64,000 bases of DNA from Nemania diffusa (GCA_038501195.1 JBBPUQ010000006.1:1922001-1986000), one strand, 5' to 3'. Shown: positions 1 to 11,025, counted from the first letter of the stretch. Made by a program: numbers and translations. Notes: generated by a model from the letters alone, not told the origin.

Positions 1-2330
1 GCTTTTTTTAACTGCAAAAAAAACAATAAACTTAAAAAATTTACTATTATATTTATTAAAAATAATAAATTGTATAATAATATTAATAATATAGCTTTAA
101 TAGTAAACTTTATACTATTATATAATAACTTTAATTTTTTTTTTTTATAAATTATAAAAAAAGTTAAAATTAAATAAAAAATACTATAAAAAAACTGCTA
201 AAGTTTTATTATTAGTTTAAACATTATTAAAAGTAAAAAATTCTAGTTTAAATTATAAGTTATATTAGTTAATAATTTTATAAATATAAAATTTAATATT
301 TTTATTAAAATATAAACTAGTAATATATTTAAAGCTTAAAAGTTTAATATATAGCTTTTAATATTAATTAATATAATAAGTAACAATATTAATAATAGTT
401 TTTTTAAAAAATAACTTTTAAAAATTAAAAAATAAATAAACTTTAAATTTAATAAAAAATATTTTAGCTGCAATAGCTTTATAAACTAACTTAAAAAAAG
501 CATAAATTTAGCAAATAATAATAAAACAGCTTATTATTAACTTTAGTAATAATTTAGAGTTTAAAAATTTAACAATTTTAAAAAATTTATAGCAATTAAA
601 TAAACTAAATAATATATTAAATATAATATAAAATTTAATTATTAGTTATTTTTATTTATTATTATTTAATTTAATAATATATAATAATATAGCTATAGCT
701 TAAAGTTATTAAAAAACAATAGTAGTAAAAAATAGTAAATTAATAAGTTAATATAAATTAATGCTATATTTTTTAAAAAAGTAATATTTTATTAAATTTA
801 TAATTTCTATGCTATATATTTTAGTATAATTGTTATTATTGCAAATATAATATAACTAAACTTTTTTTTTTTTAGTTAAAATAACTAAATTATTAAAAAT
901 AACAGAAATAAAATATATACTATATTTAAAAATAAATAAAAATATATAAAAAATAAACTAATAATAAAGTATATAGTTTTTATTGTTGATTTTTATATAA
1001 AAAAAGTTTTGCTAAGTTAAATTAATAGCTAATTTAAAAGTTTAAGCAGCGATTTAGTTATAAATAAACTACTTTTAAAAGCTTAAAAAATTTTTAACTT
1101 AAAAAAAAATATTATATAACATTTTAATTTATAAATTATATTTTATTATTAGTTAAATTTTTAGCTTTAGTATATATATATAAAGTAGTATTATTTATTT
1201 ACAAATAGTAATATTTTATACTTTAAAAAAATACTATTAAAAGCTATATAATAACATTGTTATTAGTATATTATTTAGTTAAATTACTAAAAATAATCTA
1301 GTAATAATAAAGTTAATTTTAAAAAAAAAAAAAGAAACTAAAAAACTTACTTTTATAAGCTTTAAAATATATTAATTTAAAATATTTTGTTTTTTTAATA
1401 ATAACTATAGCACTTGTAATAATAAAAATAAAAAATATAATAAAAAAAAAAAATAAAATAAAAAAAAAAAAAAACAAAAAAGTAATATTAATTAAAACAA
1501 ATTAATAAATCAATAAATTTATTAAAACTTATATAAAATTAATATAAATTAATAGTTAAAAATATATTAATTTTAAATAAATTAGTTATTTAATAAAAAT
1601 TATAAAATAAATAATATTTTTAATAAAAAAAAGCAAATATATAAAAATTATAAAAATAAATAACTAAAAAATTAAAAACTATTAAAATTATTTATTAATT
1701 TATTTATTAACTAAAGTTAATTTAACAAAAAAACTTATATAAAAAATAAACAGTTATTAAATTAAAAATACATTAAATTTAAATATTTTGCTTTTATAAT
1801 TTAAATTATATTATATATAGCATTAAAAACAAAAAAAAACAGAAAAAAGTAATAAAGTATTAAAAAAAGTACTAAAAAAATTTAACTTATTTTTAACTAC
1901 ATTATTTGTAAAAAAAGCAGTGCTATTACAAAAATAATATAACTAAATAGCTCTAGTTATATTAAATATAAATTTAATAATAAATTAATATTATATTTAA
2001 AATATATAGTATTATAAATAATTAAAAATTAAAAGTTATTAAAATTGTTTAACAAAAAAAAAAGTAGTTAATTTAAAAGCTATAATTAAATCAATACTAG
2101 TTAAATAAACTAAATTAATAAATAAATAAATTAGTAAAAAAAAAATCTTATTAATTAATTAATATAAATTTTAAAACAAACTACTATTTAACTACTTAAA
2201 TAAAAAAATATTACATTTATTATACAGTTTTATTTTAATCAAAAAAAAACAAAAAAAATATTTAAAAAAATAGGAAAATTAATTAGAAGTAATTAACAAA
2301 TAACAAATCAAGTAAAGAATTATTACTTTA
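1..2330. repeat. AT-only block, probably RIP-degraded transposon DNA
   Basis: The stretch is almost entirely A and T with rare C and G, has no open frame above about 60 codons, and ends abruptly near 2330 where balanced composition starts. The + strand is richer in A than T. In filamentous ascomycetes such blocks usually come from repeat-induced point mutation (C to T on both strands) of transposons. I could not pair any terminal repeats inside it or read a protein relic, so the element type is unknown, and it runs off the left edge of the window. Confidence 0.8.
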
Positions 2331-2410
2331 CCTGCAATTAATTTTAAACCGATTATTTTGACTGGATTGGGTCAATTAATTGACAATCAGTCAAAGTATT
2401 ACTTTACCTG
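2321..2410. repeat. 14-bp direct repeat pair and 14-bp palindrome at block edge
   Basis: TATTACTTTACCTG occurs at 2321-2334 and again at 2397-2410. Between them, GTCAATTAATTGAC at 2371-2384 is a perfect palindrome. The cluster sits exactly where the AT block meets the coding sequence. It could be a duplication scar of an insertion or chance in a low-complexity edge. No function is claimed. Confidence 0.5.
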
Positions 2411-2997
2411 TGGGTAGCGCTGCACCTCAGATTCAGAACCCCGAAGACAATAAGTGGTGGCTACGCCCTGGCATGAGTTCTCATGTTGGGAAGACCGAGA
2501 CTCTTCCACCGGAGAAGGGTGAGCCTAGACGATACCTTGCAGGTACATGCGCTTGTCGCTCTTGTCGACTTATCTCCGGTTTCGAGATACAGACGTGGGC
2601 TTTTGTACCGAGGGCGAACATCTTTTTCCACATTGGAAATAACAGCGGCGGGACGGATACAATCCCTCTCGACTTCGCAACCCTGCCGCCCAACATCCTC
2701 ACGAGCTACGAAAGTCGCGAAGGCGTGCGGCGCGAGTTTTGCTCCCACTGTGGCGCGACAGTTTTCTGGAGGGATCGATGGCGACCAGAGCTCATAGATG
2801 TCAGTGTTGGATTATTGGCTGCTGACGAAGGCGCGAGAGCTGAGACTTGGTTGGATTGGTGGACGGGAAGGGTTAGCTTCGCCGAAGATGCTGGGCTTGG
2901 TAGGACGGGGGAGACAGCTAGGCGCGCAACACATTTGATTGATAGCCTTGAAGAAGGCCTGAAAAGATGGAGTGAAGAGAGAGAAAATAATAGCTGA
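2380..2997 (+). CDS. GFA/CENP-V-family zinc protein, 5'-truncated
   Basis: The frame encodes the C-terminal part of a glutathione-dependent formaldehyde-activating (GFA) domain protein. A CACRSC motif followed by a Gly/Phe segment matches the second GFA zinc motif (CxCxxC), and CSHCGATVFW matches the third (CxxC). Both are normal zinc ligands of the fold. The first motif (GxCxCG), which should lie upstream, is absent. The open frame begins after a TAA at 2377-2379 and its first codon is TTG; the first ATG is at 2473. A true start or upstream exon must therefore have lain in what is now AT-only sequence. The stop is TGA at 2995-2997. The body has normal composition and no stop. Most likely this is a gene beheaded by the transposon block. 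A still-spliced gene with an unrecognisable first exon is possible. Family members bind zinc, and their substrates are mostly unknown. Confidence 0.7.
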   Translation: MTISQSITLPVGSAAPQIQNPEDNKWWLRPGMSSHVGKTETLPPEKGEPRRYLAGTCACRSCRLISGFEIQTWAFVPRANIFFHIGNNSGGTDTIPLDFATLPPNILTSYESREGVRREFCSHCGATVFWRDRWRPELIDVSVGLLAADEGARAETWLDWWTGRVSFAEDAGLGRTGETARRATHLIDSLEEGLKRWSEERENNS

Positions 2998-3595
2998 GAT
3001 ACGTATGGAATCCACAAGAAGGTATTATCGTCTTCCTCGTGAGAAGATGGCTTATTTTCTTGGGGGTGGTCGCGGGGAGGAGGGGGGCTCAGCATTTAAT
3101 ATTTATCATCTGCACTTTTCAAGGTCGATTATTATACTTTAGATATATGGCACTATCTCCATTTCACCGAATCGATATAGTCACCTGTGTTCGATTGTCT
3201 TTTTGATGCACTCCATTCAAAGGTAGGTATAGCGAGGAAGACACCTAAAGCACGACGTCACGTACGTACCTACCGGCATGTGGTTGAATATAAATACCTA
3301 GGTAAGTGTGCTTGCTATAATCCCCCGATGCCTCTTTCTATTGATAACGGCCTCTGATATAGGTGTCTCGGTAACTACTTCCGAGCTCGATTCTTCTCGT
3401 CTATTCTCCGGCGGTAGGCACGAGTACTGATACCGGGCAGGAATTTACGGCTGTCTGCTGAGTTCCAAACAATCACCCTCTCAACTAGCATACTTCGCTC
3501 TCCATCAATCATAGGCCAGCAAGCCATTGAGAATACTCTACTATCAAAACCGTCTACAGGTCCATATATGTCTATACAGGTTTCACTAGTATATT
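2998..3595. other. Intergenic, no gene seen
   Basis: Normal-composition spacer between the GFA fragment and the next gene. It contains short CCTAGGTA/TACCTA-type runs near 3260-3305 that recur elsewhere in the window. I see no supported coding exon or RNA gene. Confidence 0.5.
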
Positions 3596-4570
3596 ATGGA
3601 GTTATCAAAGCCGGATCGCCAGTCCAGCTTCCCCTGGATATGGAATGAGATGTCAAATGCACAGTGAGTCCACCTCAGCCTAGAATGTTGTTCTCCTCAC
3701 CCGCTGATATTGTAATTCAAAAGTGCATGTTCGCATATCCATTTGTTCAAGGAATACACCTCTTTTACCTCCAAGGTTACCGTCTTCCTCCCGGGACTGC
3801 CACGAACGGTTCCCGTCTTAGGTGTTGGTACAGTTGAGCTACCAGTCAAGATGCCAAGCCCGGACTCTAGTCTACTCTTAGATGGAATTGTTTGCCTAAA
3901 AGATGTTCTATATATAGAGCAGCTCCCATTAAATGTTGTTGCACGTACAGGCGGCATCGCTGGTATCTCACTCATCGGAGGAAATACCTTCCTCTACGAC
4001 CGCCAGCAAAACTCTATTGCTTGCTGTCGCAAAAGCAGCGCCGATCAATTCGTCGTAGAACTGGGCGATATTATAGACGAAACGGCGATTAACATACCCA
4101 ATTGCATATCTGCCCTATCGGTGTCTACAGGAATTATTATCTGGGGGCTAACCGAGCGTGCGCGTTGGCAATCTTTCGTTTCCCAAAAACGCGAATCGCC
4201 CACCACAGTATATACCCAAGACTCTCCCGAAGGAGTGAATACAGGGCATACATCTAACAATAGAGAATCAAAGAATGCCGAGAGAAGTGATGAAAACGAG
4301 GATGGACCGTCATATAGTGTGGCTGAGCAGTTGTGGCTAAGATTGAACTTCGGCAGTGAACATTTGTTTCTCCGGACATATGGATTTAATCCTGACGATC
4401 CTGGGCACCGGAAAGAAGGATCTCTTGTGGTACGTGCTAAGATATTGAAACACCTCCGGTGGCATAAAATGGTCGAGAAGAGGTGCTGGAGCCGAGGGAC
4501 TCTGCCGGATTACCCGCACCACGACTACAAATTCTCTGAGGATGAGCTCGCATGCATCAGCTTGCGCTAG
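3596..4570 (+). CDS. Copia Gag-Pol beta-barrel (Pol_BBD-like) protein, two exons
   Basis: The proposed CDS joins 3596-3663 and 3724-4570, giving 304 residues. The 60-base intron has GTGAGT at 3664, a CTGAT branch-point match, and ends CAAAAG at 3723. The join keeps frame and yields an ACSHIHLF segment. This aligns with the DSGASxHxxxxxxLF motif that opens the TNT1/copia pre-integrase beta-barrel domain. It is followed by a TVPVLGVGTVEL stretch and KDVLYIEQLPLNVVA, both typical of that domain (normally G-x-G-x-V and L-x-D-V-L-Y-V-P-x-L-x-x-N-L). The C-terminal 100 residues are charged and unrecognised. No protease, integrase or reverse transcriptase follows, and there is no RIP damage. This suggests a host gene derived from a retrotransposon fragment rather than a live element. 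Starting at this ATG is an inference; the codon opening the uninterrupted frame of exon 2 is not an ATG. Confidence 0.6.
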
Positions 4571-4816
4571 GGTGATCCAAGCAGATTAATGCGATCTCTT
4601 TGTCTCGATATCGGTAACGAAGACGACTGGAGGGTAGCAAAGACATTCCTTCGCGCGTACATCCCGAGGAAACGCTCCTAAGCCTGCACAGGGAAGAATG
4701 CCTATGTACATATTCCATCCGCGGGTTAGTGTTTCTCTAGCCTGCTCCCAGAAATAGATTGGCTAAGTGATGAAGGGGATTATTTTCTGTCGTGGGTATA
4801 GCTACTTCAGTCATAG
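4571..4816. other. Intergenic between convergent genes
   Basis: Short spacer between the + strand beta-barrel gene and the - strand gene ending at 4817, presumably holding both 3' UTRs. No other feature was recognised. Confidence 0.45.
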
Positions 4817-5467
4817 TCAATAAGCCCGCGCTATGTATCTCTTACATTTAGTCAATTGACTTAAACGTCGCTTTTTAGATGGCTGGTCATTGCTCTGGTT
4901 GTTATCATTGTCGGAAAACTCTAGGTCGCGATCGAAAGTTCCTGTTTCCGTAGGAAAACATTCCTATTTTTAAGTTAGAGATACTATTTCTGCTAATATA
5001 GATTGTACTTACTTGCAAATACCATTGCATAAATGCTTTAGCTGACTTAACATAAACAAGCGCACGATATCGTTTAATGCGCTTGTCGAGCGGTTCATCC
5101 ATGGTTTCCAGTTTACCTCCCAGAACATCTAGAAGCACGTCTCGGATGTCATCATAATGACACGGGTGTTTGCCAAATGCGACTAAAGCCATAGAGATAG
5201 CGATATGTCTAGAACTGTACTGATACCTCACTCTGGTCTGATATCGCATACGAATTCCCCAATGCATGTATTAGCAGTTACTGTACTAATCAATATCAGT
5301 GACTACGTCGGATTTTTGGCCTTGCGGCATATCTCGCGGCTTATTACTGGTTCCTCGAAGTCCAACTGAGCTTGTAAATCCACCATTCGCTTAGTATCAT
5401 ACATCCAGTATCTATGTTCACCCCGACTAGCACCCCAATCATGAAGAACAACTAAACGACAGGCTGG
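4817..5467 (-). CDS. Unknown protein, three 3' exons with NLS-like tail (5' end unresolved)
   Basis: Read on the - strand, three segments join in frame: 5467-5307, 5232-5013 and 4963-4817. The last intron (5012-4964, 49 bases) has GTAAGT, a CTAAC branch point and a TAG end. The one before it (5306-5233, 74 bases) has a weaker GTAGTC donor. Visible segments include VVLHDWGASRGEHRYWMYD, then HIAISMALVAFGKHP and LLDVLGGKLETMDEPLDKR, then an acidic Asn-rich run and a basic PSKKRR cluster before the stop (TGA at 4819-4817). The basic cluster suggests nuclear localisation. I do not recognise the family. No ATG suits the first segment, so the gene must begin upstream. The Ser-rich exon at 6219-5782 on the same strand is the obvious candidate, although the linking intron would be about 300 bases with an atypical donor. 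Confidence 0.45.
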
Positions 5468-5781
5468 CTACTATAATTTCAGCCTGGTACAAACATTAGA
5501 TTTGCAATTGAAATTCCCCTTAGTAAAACATTATATATTCCTGGTATTAAAACCATTTGACTTAAAATTGAAATTAAATATAAACATAAATCTGCACGCC
5601 TGAATTGTCTGTGTTAAAACACTTGCTATGATAAATCATATAACCCCTTGCCTGGCTGTTACCGAGACATGGGGCTTTTTCGGTATGTTGAGTAGTGAGT
5701 ATATTAAAAGTTTAGCTAAACTATCAACTATCGCATCTCAACGTTTATTTCTTAAAAGAAACAAAGCTGCTTCCCTGTTGC
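5468..5781. other. AT-leaning spacer or long intron
   Basis: This lies between the two - strand coding segments. It is richer in A/T than its neighbours but not RIP-like throughout. I see no convincing coding exon. If the Ser-rich reading frame and the 4817-5467 exons form one gene, this is its intron. Confidence 0.35.
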
Positions 5782-6219
5782 TTAATGCGACCTCCGGCAG
5801 ACCTGTGATATAGAGTCACTTGGCGCAACCGTCGAAGCGTGTTGAGATGGGGCGCGGCTGGAGGCGTGGCTGCACGAGGCGTGGCTCGACGGAGCATGGC
5901 TGGAGGCGTGGCTGCACGAGGCGTGGCTCGACGGGGCATGGCTCGATGGGGCGCGGCTCGATGGGGCACGGCTTGACGAGGCGCGGCTTGACGAGGCGCT
6001 CGAGTGATGGCCCGATCGATCCATTAATGGCTGTTGGCTTGACTGTCCAGAGCTTCTTGTTTCTTTTTGCTTTTTAGAAGGCTTATGAGATGATGATGAA
6101 GACTGTTGCTTCGGCCGATCAGAATAGACAACATTGGTGTCTTTATCACGCTTGATAGTTGAGGAAGAACTACCACCCACAGCCCATTTCATGAAAGATT
6201 TGGCTTTGTCTCCACCCAT
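5782..6219 (-). CDS. Ser/His/Ala-rich low-complexity protein with tandem repeats
   Basis: The frame starts at an ATG (6219-6217) and gives 145 residues if it ends at the stop at 5782. The first 50 residues are mixed and charged, with poly-Ser and a KKQK basic patch. Residues from about 72 to 130 are repeats of the type SSRAP/SSHAP/SSHAS with interspersed SCSHAS units, encoded by the minisatellite at 5850-6003. There is no signal peptide or membrane segment. A TATA-like element lies about 130 bases upstream, supporting a real transcription unit. The protein is probably disordered and its function is unknown. The end may not be the listed stop: the last codons before CAG|GTCTGC could splice into the exons at 5467-4817. 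Confidence 0.5.
   Translation of the reverse strand: MGGDKAKSFMKWAVGGSSSSTIKRDKDTNVVYSDRPKQQSSSSSHKPSKKQKETRSSGQSSQQPLMDRSGHHSSASSSRASSSRAPSSRAPSSHAPSSHASCSHASSHAPSSHASCSHASSRAPSQHASTVAPSDSISQVCRRSH
5850..6003. repeat. Coding minisatellite, 12/15-bp units
   Basis: About ten imperfect units of the form GGCGTGGCTCGACGG, mostly 15 bp with two 12-bp units, follow one another in the order 15-12-15-15-12-15-15-15-15-15. A two-to-three-unit block appears duplicated. All unit lengths are multiples of three, so copy-number change would keep the - strand reading frame. Confidence 0.85.
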
Positions 6220-6350
6220 GATGAATATCGTCGATTTAGGTAGTGCTTTGGGCTTTCAGCATATGTAAAAGGTGTATCGAAGGTGTGTAGAGCGCTGACT
6301 GTGTGTGATGAATGACTAGTAGAAAATGGCCTGAAGTGATTTGCATGCAA

Positions 6351-6362
6351 CTTATTTATATA
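6351..6362 (-). promoter_or_regulatory. TATA-like box of the Ser-rich gene
   Basis: The - strand reads TATATAAATAAG here, about 130 bases upstream of the ATG at 6219. That spacing fits a TATA box with a 5' UTR of about 100 bases. This is by sequence match only. Confidence 0.4.
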
Positions 6363-6580
6363 CTTCGATGATTTATAGATGCTTGTAAACACGCCTTTCG
6401 TTGTTTTAATAAAGCGGTTGCTCGTGCAATGCTACGCAGAACCTAGAGCTATGATTTGTCAATAATAACCTCTTTGTGTTAACTACCTAAGTGATGTTAG
6501 TTAGACACCCGAAGAGTTTGGGTAAACCAAACAATGACTAGTTACACATCCGGGTTAATAAGTTCGCGACTATAGTTTTC

Positions 6581-6599
6581 GCCAGGCTGTTAGCCTGGC
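6581..6599. repeat. Perfect 8-bp hairpin with GTT loop
   Basis: GCCAGGCT-GTT-AGCCTGGC forms an exact stem-loop in non-coding DNA. It is not followed by a T-run and has no neighbouring gene end that would make it a terminator. It could be a transposon terminal remnant. Confidence 0.6.
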
Positions 6600-6724
6600 A
6601 GGAATATGTCATAACAGCCTAACTTGGTATTGAGGCGCTTGGAATATTCTCTGTCGAAATAATGGGAGGATTTTCCCCAGTTATGTCAAATAAAAGGGCC
6701 CTATAGTTACTTCCGTGAAGACCC

Positions 6725-6862
6725 TTTCAGCACCGTGACTTAAAAAGTAGAATGCCGGGCCGCTCGAAAAGTTTCATACACCAATAAAAATATTATCTAA
6801 GCATTGTTTTATGACTTTATTGGGTACACAGCATTCACTTTCAAGTCACGGTGCTGAAAAAA
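6725..6862. mobile_element. MITE-like short inverted-repeat element
   Basis: CAGCACCGTGACTT at 6728-6741 is matched by its exact reverse complement at 6843-6856. Similarity continues imperfectly inward (aagtagaatgc versus aaagtgaatgc) and outward (TTT/AAA). The whole is about 130-140 bp with no coding capacity, as in non-autonomous DNA transposons. I could not identify a clear target-site duplication. The superfamily is unknown. Confidence 0.6.
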
Positions 6863-7452
6863 GGATAGTGAAAGAGTAACATATTAAAAAATTAGTGAAC
6901 CAGTTACACTATGACGCGTTCTAATCTGCTAACAGAGCAACTATCCAGTTCCTGACAGGGAGTAATTATGTTACCTCAAGTCACAGTCCCATATACATGG
7001 AAGGGGCTGCAAAAATTATCTTGGGTAGTGCTAAGTGTTAGAGTTGCAGTTCTGTTCAGTGACACCTCACCCCAATATGTGCCACTAGATTGGCTATTGG
7101 TATACAAGCACTCATATCTAAATGCCTTATAGGATGACCCAAGATCCATTCGTGATAGTATTATTGCCGAATGTTCGCTGGCCGACGGCTCCGTTCAGCT
7201 ACTATGTAGTAACTTATCTCCGCCCTAAAAATCCGACGCTCCGCTAATACATCCCAAAACGGCAACCAATTCCTGATTGGACACAAATACGATCCACCTT
7301 TCCGTATAAGATGATTGGCTAATAGACACTGTTAATATGGTTGTTCATGATGAGGGCAATTGACGTCAAAGTCCGGTAAGTCCGCGATGGCATCTATTGT
7401 ACGATGGCTCTGAATGTGGGTATTATGGAGGTAAGGTGTTCGATCGATCGAG

Positions 7453-7460
7453 TATAAGTA
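7453..7460 (+). promoter_or_regulatory. TATA-like box of the dehydrogenase gene
   Basis: TATAAGTA lies about 95 bases before the ATG at 7555, and the interval is CT/AC-rich, as is usual for fungal 5' UTRs. This is by sequence match only. Confidence 0.4.
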
Positions 7461-7554
7461 GAGGTGGTTTCGCACATCTAGACTGTTATTAGGACTCAAC
7501 TATCCATCAGCTTCTATACCACATCCTCTAGTCTACCTTCCACCTACTACCACA

Positions 7555-8705
7555 ATGCCGGCTACAACTCATCCTGAATTTAACGACAAGACCGAGGCTC
7601 TCGAAGTCGCTAAAGCCTTTAGTGAGGGCATTAATGGAAAGACGGTTCTTGTGACCGGTGGCAATCCTGACGGTATTGGATTTTCCACGTGCCAGGCATT
7701 CGTAAGTTTTCCCTCATCTCAAAGTTTTCGTATGATGACCAAGAAAGCATGCTCATCCCTGCCACCTATTAGGCATCACAATCTCCTGCGCATCTGATAG
7801 TTGCTGGCCGAACATCGTCCAAGGTTGAAAAGTGCATTGACCTACTCAAGGCTCAATACCCTAATGTGGACTATCGTCCTCTAATCGTCGACCTTTCTAG
7901 CCAGAAATCCGTTAGGGCAGCAGCTGCTAATCTTCTTTCCTGGGACGATGTTCCCATGATTAATATCATTGTCAACAGTGCTGGCGTTATGGGCTTTCCA
8001 GAGCGCAAGCTTAGCGAGGATGGCATTGAAATGCACTTTGCCACAAACCATCTCGGCCACTGGCTCCTTACCTGCTCTCTAATGCCAAAACTCATCAAAG
8101 CTGCGGAGGTAAATGCTAAAGGAGCCACACGGGTGATCAACGTCTCGTCCGGTTCGCCTAAGGTGGCAACTATGCGTTGGAGCGATATCAACTTCGAGAA
8201 GCTAAACAAGGACTTGCCTGAGGCAGAGCAACCGAACTACCCATTCGTTGAGGCTTGGGGCTACAAAGACGTGCGGAACAAATCATACGTTGGCCTCGAA
8301 GGCTATAACGTGAGTAAGGTCGCGAACGTTCTATTTGGGATCGGAGCAAATAAACGCCTATACGAGAAGTATGGGATTCTCACCCTAGCTCTACATCCAG
8401 GCGTCATACCTACAGAGCTAGGTCGAAATTTCGAACCCGAGGTCCTTGCAGCCATCGAGGGAATGAGGAATTCAGGCATCTATACTTATAAAACCTTGGG
8501 TGCAGGGGCATCGACCAGTCTAGTTGCTGCATTGGATCCAAAGCTAGGGCCTGGGGAGACGAGAGATGGCAAGGAAAACTATGGCGCATTCTTGGATAAT
8601 TGTCAAATCTCACACGACGCCCGTCCCGTGGCACTGTCGAGCGATGGGGCCGAAAGACTTTGGAAGCTGTCTGAAGAGCTGGTTAAGGAGAAGTTTGAGT
8701 GGTAA
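7555..8705 (+). CDS. Short-chain dehydrogenase/reductase, two exons
   Basis: The CDS joins 7555-7701 and 7773-8705 (359 residues). The 71-base intron opens GTAAGT and closes TTAG, in phase 0. Classical SDR motifs are in order. A nucleotide-binding TGGNPDGIG lies at 34-42, one residue longer between TG and GIG than the usual TGxxxGxG, as seen in other fungal SDRs. NSAG at 117-120 stands for NNAG. The catalytic Ser lies in INVSSGS near 175, and the YNVSK pair gives Tyr227 and Lys231. LHPGVIPTEL follows, as in retinol-dehydrogenase/WWOX-like members. The protein should be a cytosolic NAD(P)-dependent oxidoreductase; its substrate cannot be told. There is no signal peptide. Length and motifs are complete, so the gene looks intact. 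The nearest neighbours do not suggest a metabolic cluster. Confidence 0.88.
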
Positions 8706-9650
8706 AGTTGACTAGGAAAGGTCCAAGTTCCCACCTCATTCCCGGGAGACTAACCCCCCTCAATGCTATGGTACTTTAGATTAAACCCGTAGAGAAAATG
8801 ATTATAAGTCTGCAAGAACTGTGCGCCGAACTTTGGGTCGCTCCTTTCAGCTGACCCGATAACTTGATGTACTTCTGATCTGGCATGAATACAGGACCAG
8901 CTTGGCCAGCTAAGAGCAGAAAGGCCTTCAGGACTAAGGTATATTTACACATAGAAAGGTTCAACGCACATCCACTGTACACGATTACATCAATATAAGC
9001 CCCTAAATAGCTTGATCGCTCGCATTGAGTCAATGATCGATCGCCTTATGGAAAACTACCCTACCCCGCCGAGGCATGAGCAAGCCTTGATCCTTGGATT
9101 TGCACTATTCTTGTCTGAAAGGCATAAGATAGCTACTGACTAAGAAGTCACCGAAGACTGCTTGGCGAGTAGATATTATAGGTATTCTGAGCAGTTACCT
9201 CGCCTAGCTTGACCGGAGAGGTAACTGTGTCGCGTGCGTGGTTTGCATAAAATAAGGGATGGCAGTTTTACGGTAGCTACCGCAATTAACGCAAAGTCTA
9301 CGGCCTCGATGCTCGAGTCCATGTTGCTATTTGAATGGAGGCTTTAGAATGCCTTGATAAGAGGAGGAAGGGTCGCCATTCTCGGCCGAGGATTGTGGGC
9401 TCTAAGCATATAAGCAAAATGGGTTTACTCGAGATAGTTGATACTTCGCTGATATGTTATGTTATTGTAGGTTGACGAAATCTTTGCTAGCAGTTATATA
9501 GAGAGCAAGCAGAATGACCCAGGTTGTAACAAGGGCTTATTTTATAGGGCTTGGAACAAGGTTTATTCAGCTAATAAATCATTTTGGTCTCGCAAAGTCC
9601 ATAATTCCCTCTTTTCTTTTAGTTTGGAAGAATCAGTCCTTTTTGTACCC
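8706..9650. other. Intergenic up to the AT block
   Basis: Normal-composition spacer after the dehydrogenase gene, becoming AT-rich from about 9600. No coding exon, RNA gene or repeat pair was recognised. Confidence 0.5.
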
Positions 9651-10754
9651 AAAAGTTCCTAAGTTACAGTTTATATAATTTAGTACTTTTAAAACTATTA
9701 ATTTTTTTTATATATAATTGCAAGTTTAAATAATTTGTTTTATTTAATAATTTTTATATAAATAAATTAAGTTTTAAACTATTAAATATATATATATATA
9801 ATTAGTTAATAGTTTTTTATAAGTTTAAAATAGTTTTAGTTATATAATATTACATTTTTTTTTTTTTTATATTTGCTTTTAAATATAATAACTGCTTTTT
9901 ATTTAGTTAAAAAACTAATGTAGTTATTATTATTAATATAAATATTTTTAAATTTTTTTAATTATTAAATATAAAATTTTTTAATAAACTTTTTAACTTT
10001 AAAGTTATATAAATATTTATAAAATTTTTAAATTTAGTACTTTTTAGTTAGCTAATTTTTTTATTTAATAAAATATTTTATATATTTTTAAGTTTTTATA
10101 AAATTTATAATTTTATTAATATAATATTTATTAGTAGTTTTTATAAATTTAATTTTATATAAAACTTAATTAAAATTAAATAATACTTAATTATTAATAT
10201 AATATAATTTTATAAACAAAATATAAAATAAGTTATAAATTTTTTATTTTTTAAATAAAATAAATTTAATAATAATAAATAAAATTATTTTTTAAATTTT
10301 AAATAGTTTTAATATTTTATTATTAAATTTTTTAATAAATTATTTAGTTTTAATATATTATATATTTAGTATTATTAATTAGTTTTTTTTATAAATAAAA
10401 GCTTTTTTTTTATATTTATTAGTTTATTTTTTTATTTTTTTATAGTTTGTTTTAAAATAAACTTTAGTTTTTTTATAAATTTAAATTATTTAATAAATAT
10501 ATAATTAATTATTTAAGTTATAAAATATATTAAAAAATAAATTATAAACTATAAAATAAAAACTATAATTAATATAAAAAAAAGTTATATATATAAATAA
10601 AAAAGTTATATTATTATATATAAATTTTATAGTTAATAAAAAGTTTTTTTAATTTAACATTTTATAATTTATAAAAATATAAAAATAAACTTTAAAAAAT
10701 TAATTTAATTATTTAGTTTAATTATTAATTTAAAAATAAAATATTATATTTATA
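9651..10754. repeat. AT-only, T-leaning flank of the outer retrotransposon
   Basis: Almost only A and T, with more T than A on the + strand, ending at the TAAAG target duplication of the outer LTR element. It is probably an older degraded repeat into which that element inserted. Nothing inside could be identified. Confidence 0.7.
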
Positions 10755-10759
10755 TAAAG

Positions 10760-11025
10760 TGTTGGAATATTGGTATTAGTTACAACTATATGTTGTAGTT
10801 TGTACGCTGCAGTACTTATACTACAGTTGTATAAACAGATATATAGTTATATAAGCAAGCACCTACTTTGTATATTAGTAAAGATTTTATTTACAATAAA
10901 ATCTCTAGCTATACAAAAAAACTTCTTTTAAAATCAATTATTAATATAAACATAGTACAACTAGCTTTATATTTTATTTATATGTAATTTATATATACTA
11001 TTATATATATACAGCTTATTTAATA
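10760..11025 (+). repeat. Left LTR of outer element
   Basis: 266-bp direct repeat pairing with 26074-26339. It is noticeably less AT-only than the DNA around it and keeps C and G in the first 130 bases. It is preceded by target duplication TAAAG. Confidence 0.85.
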
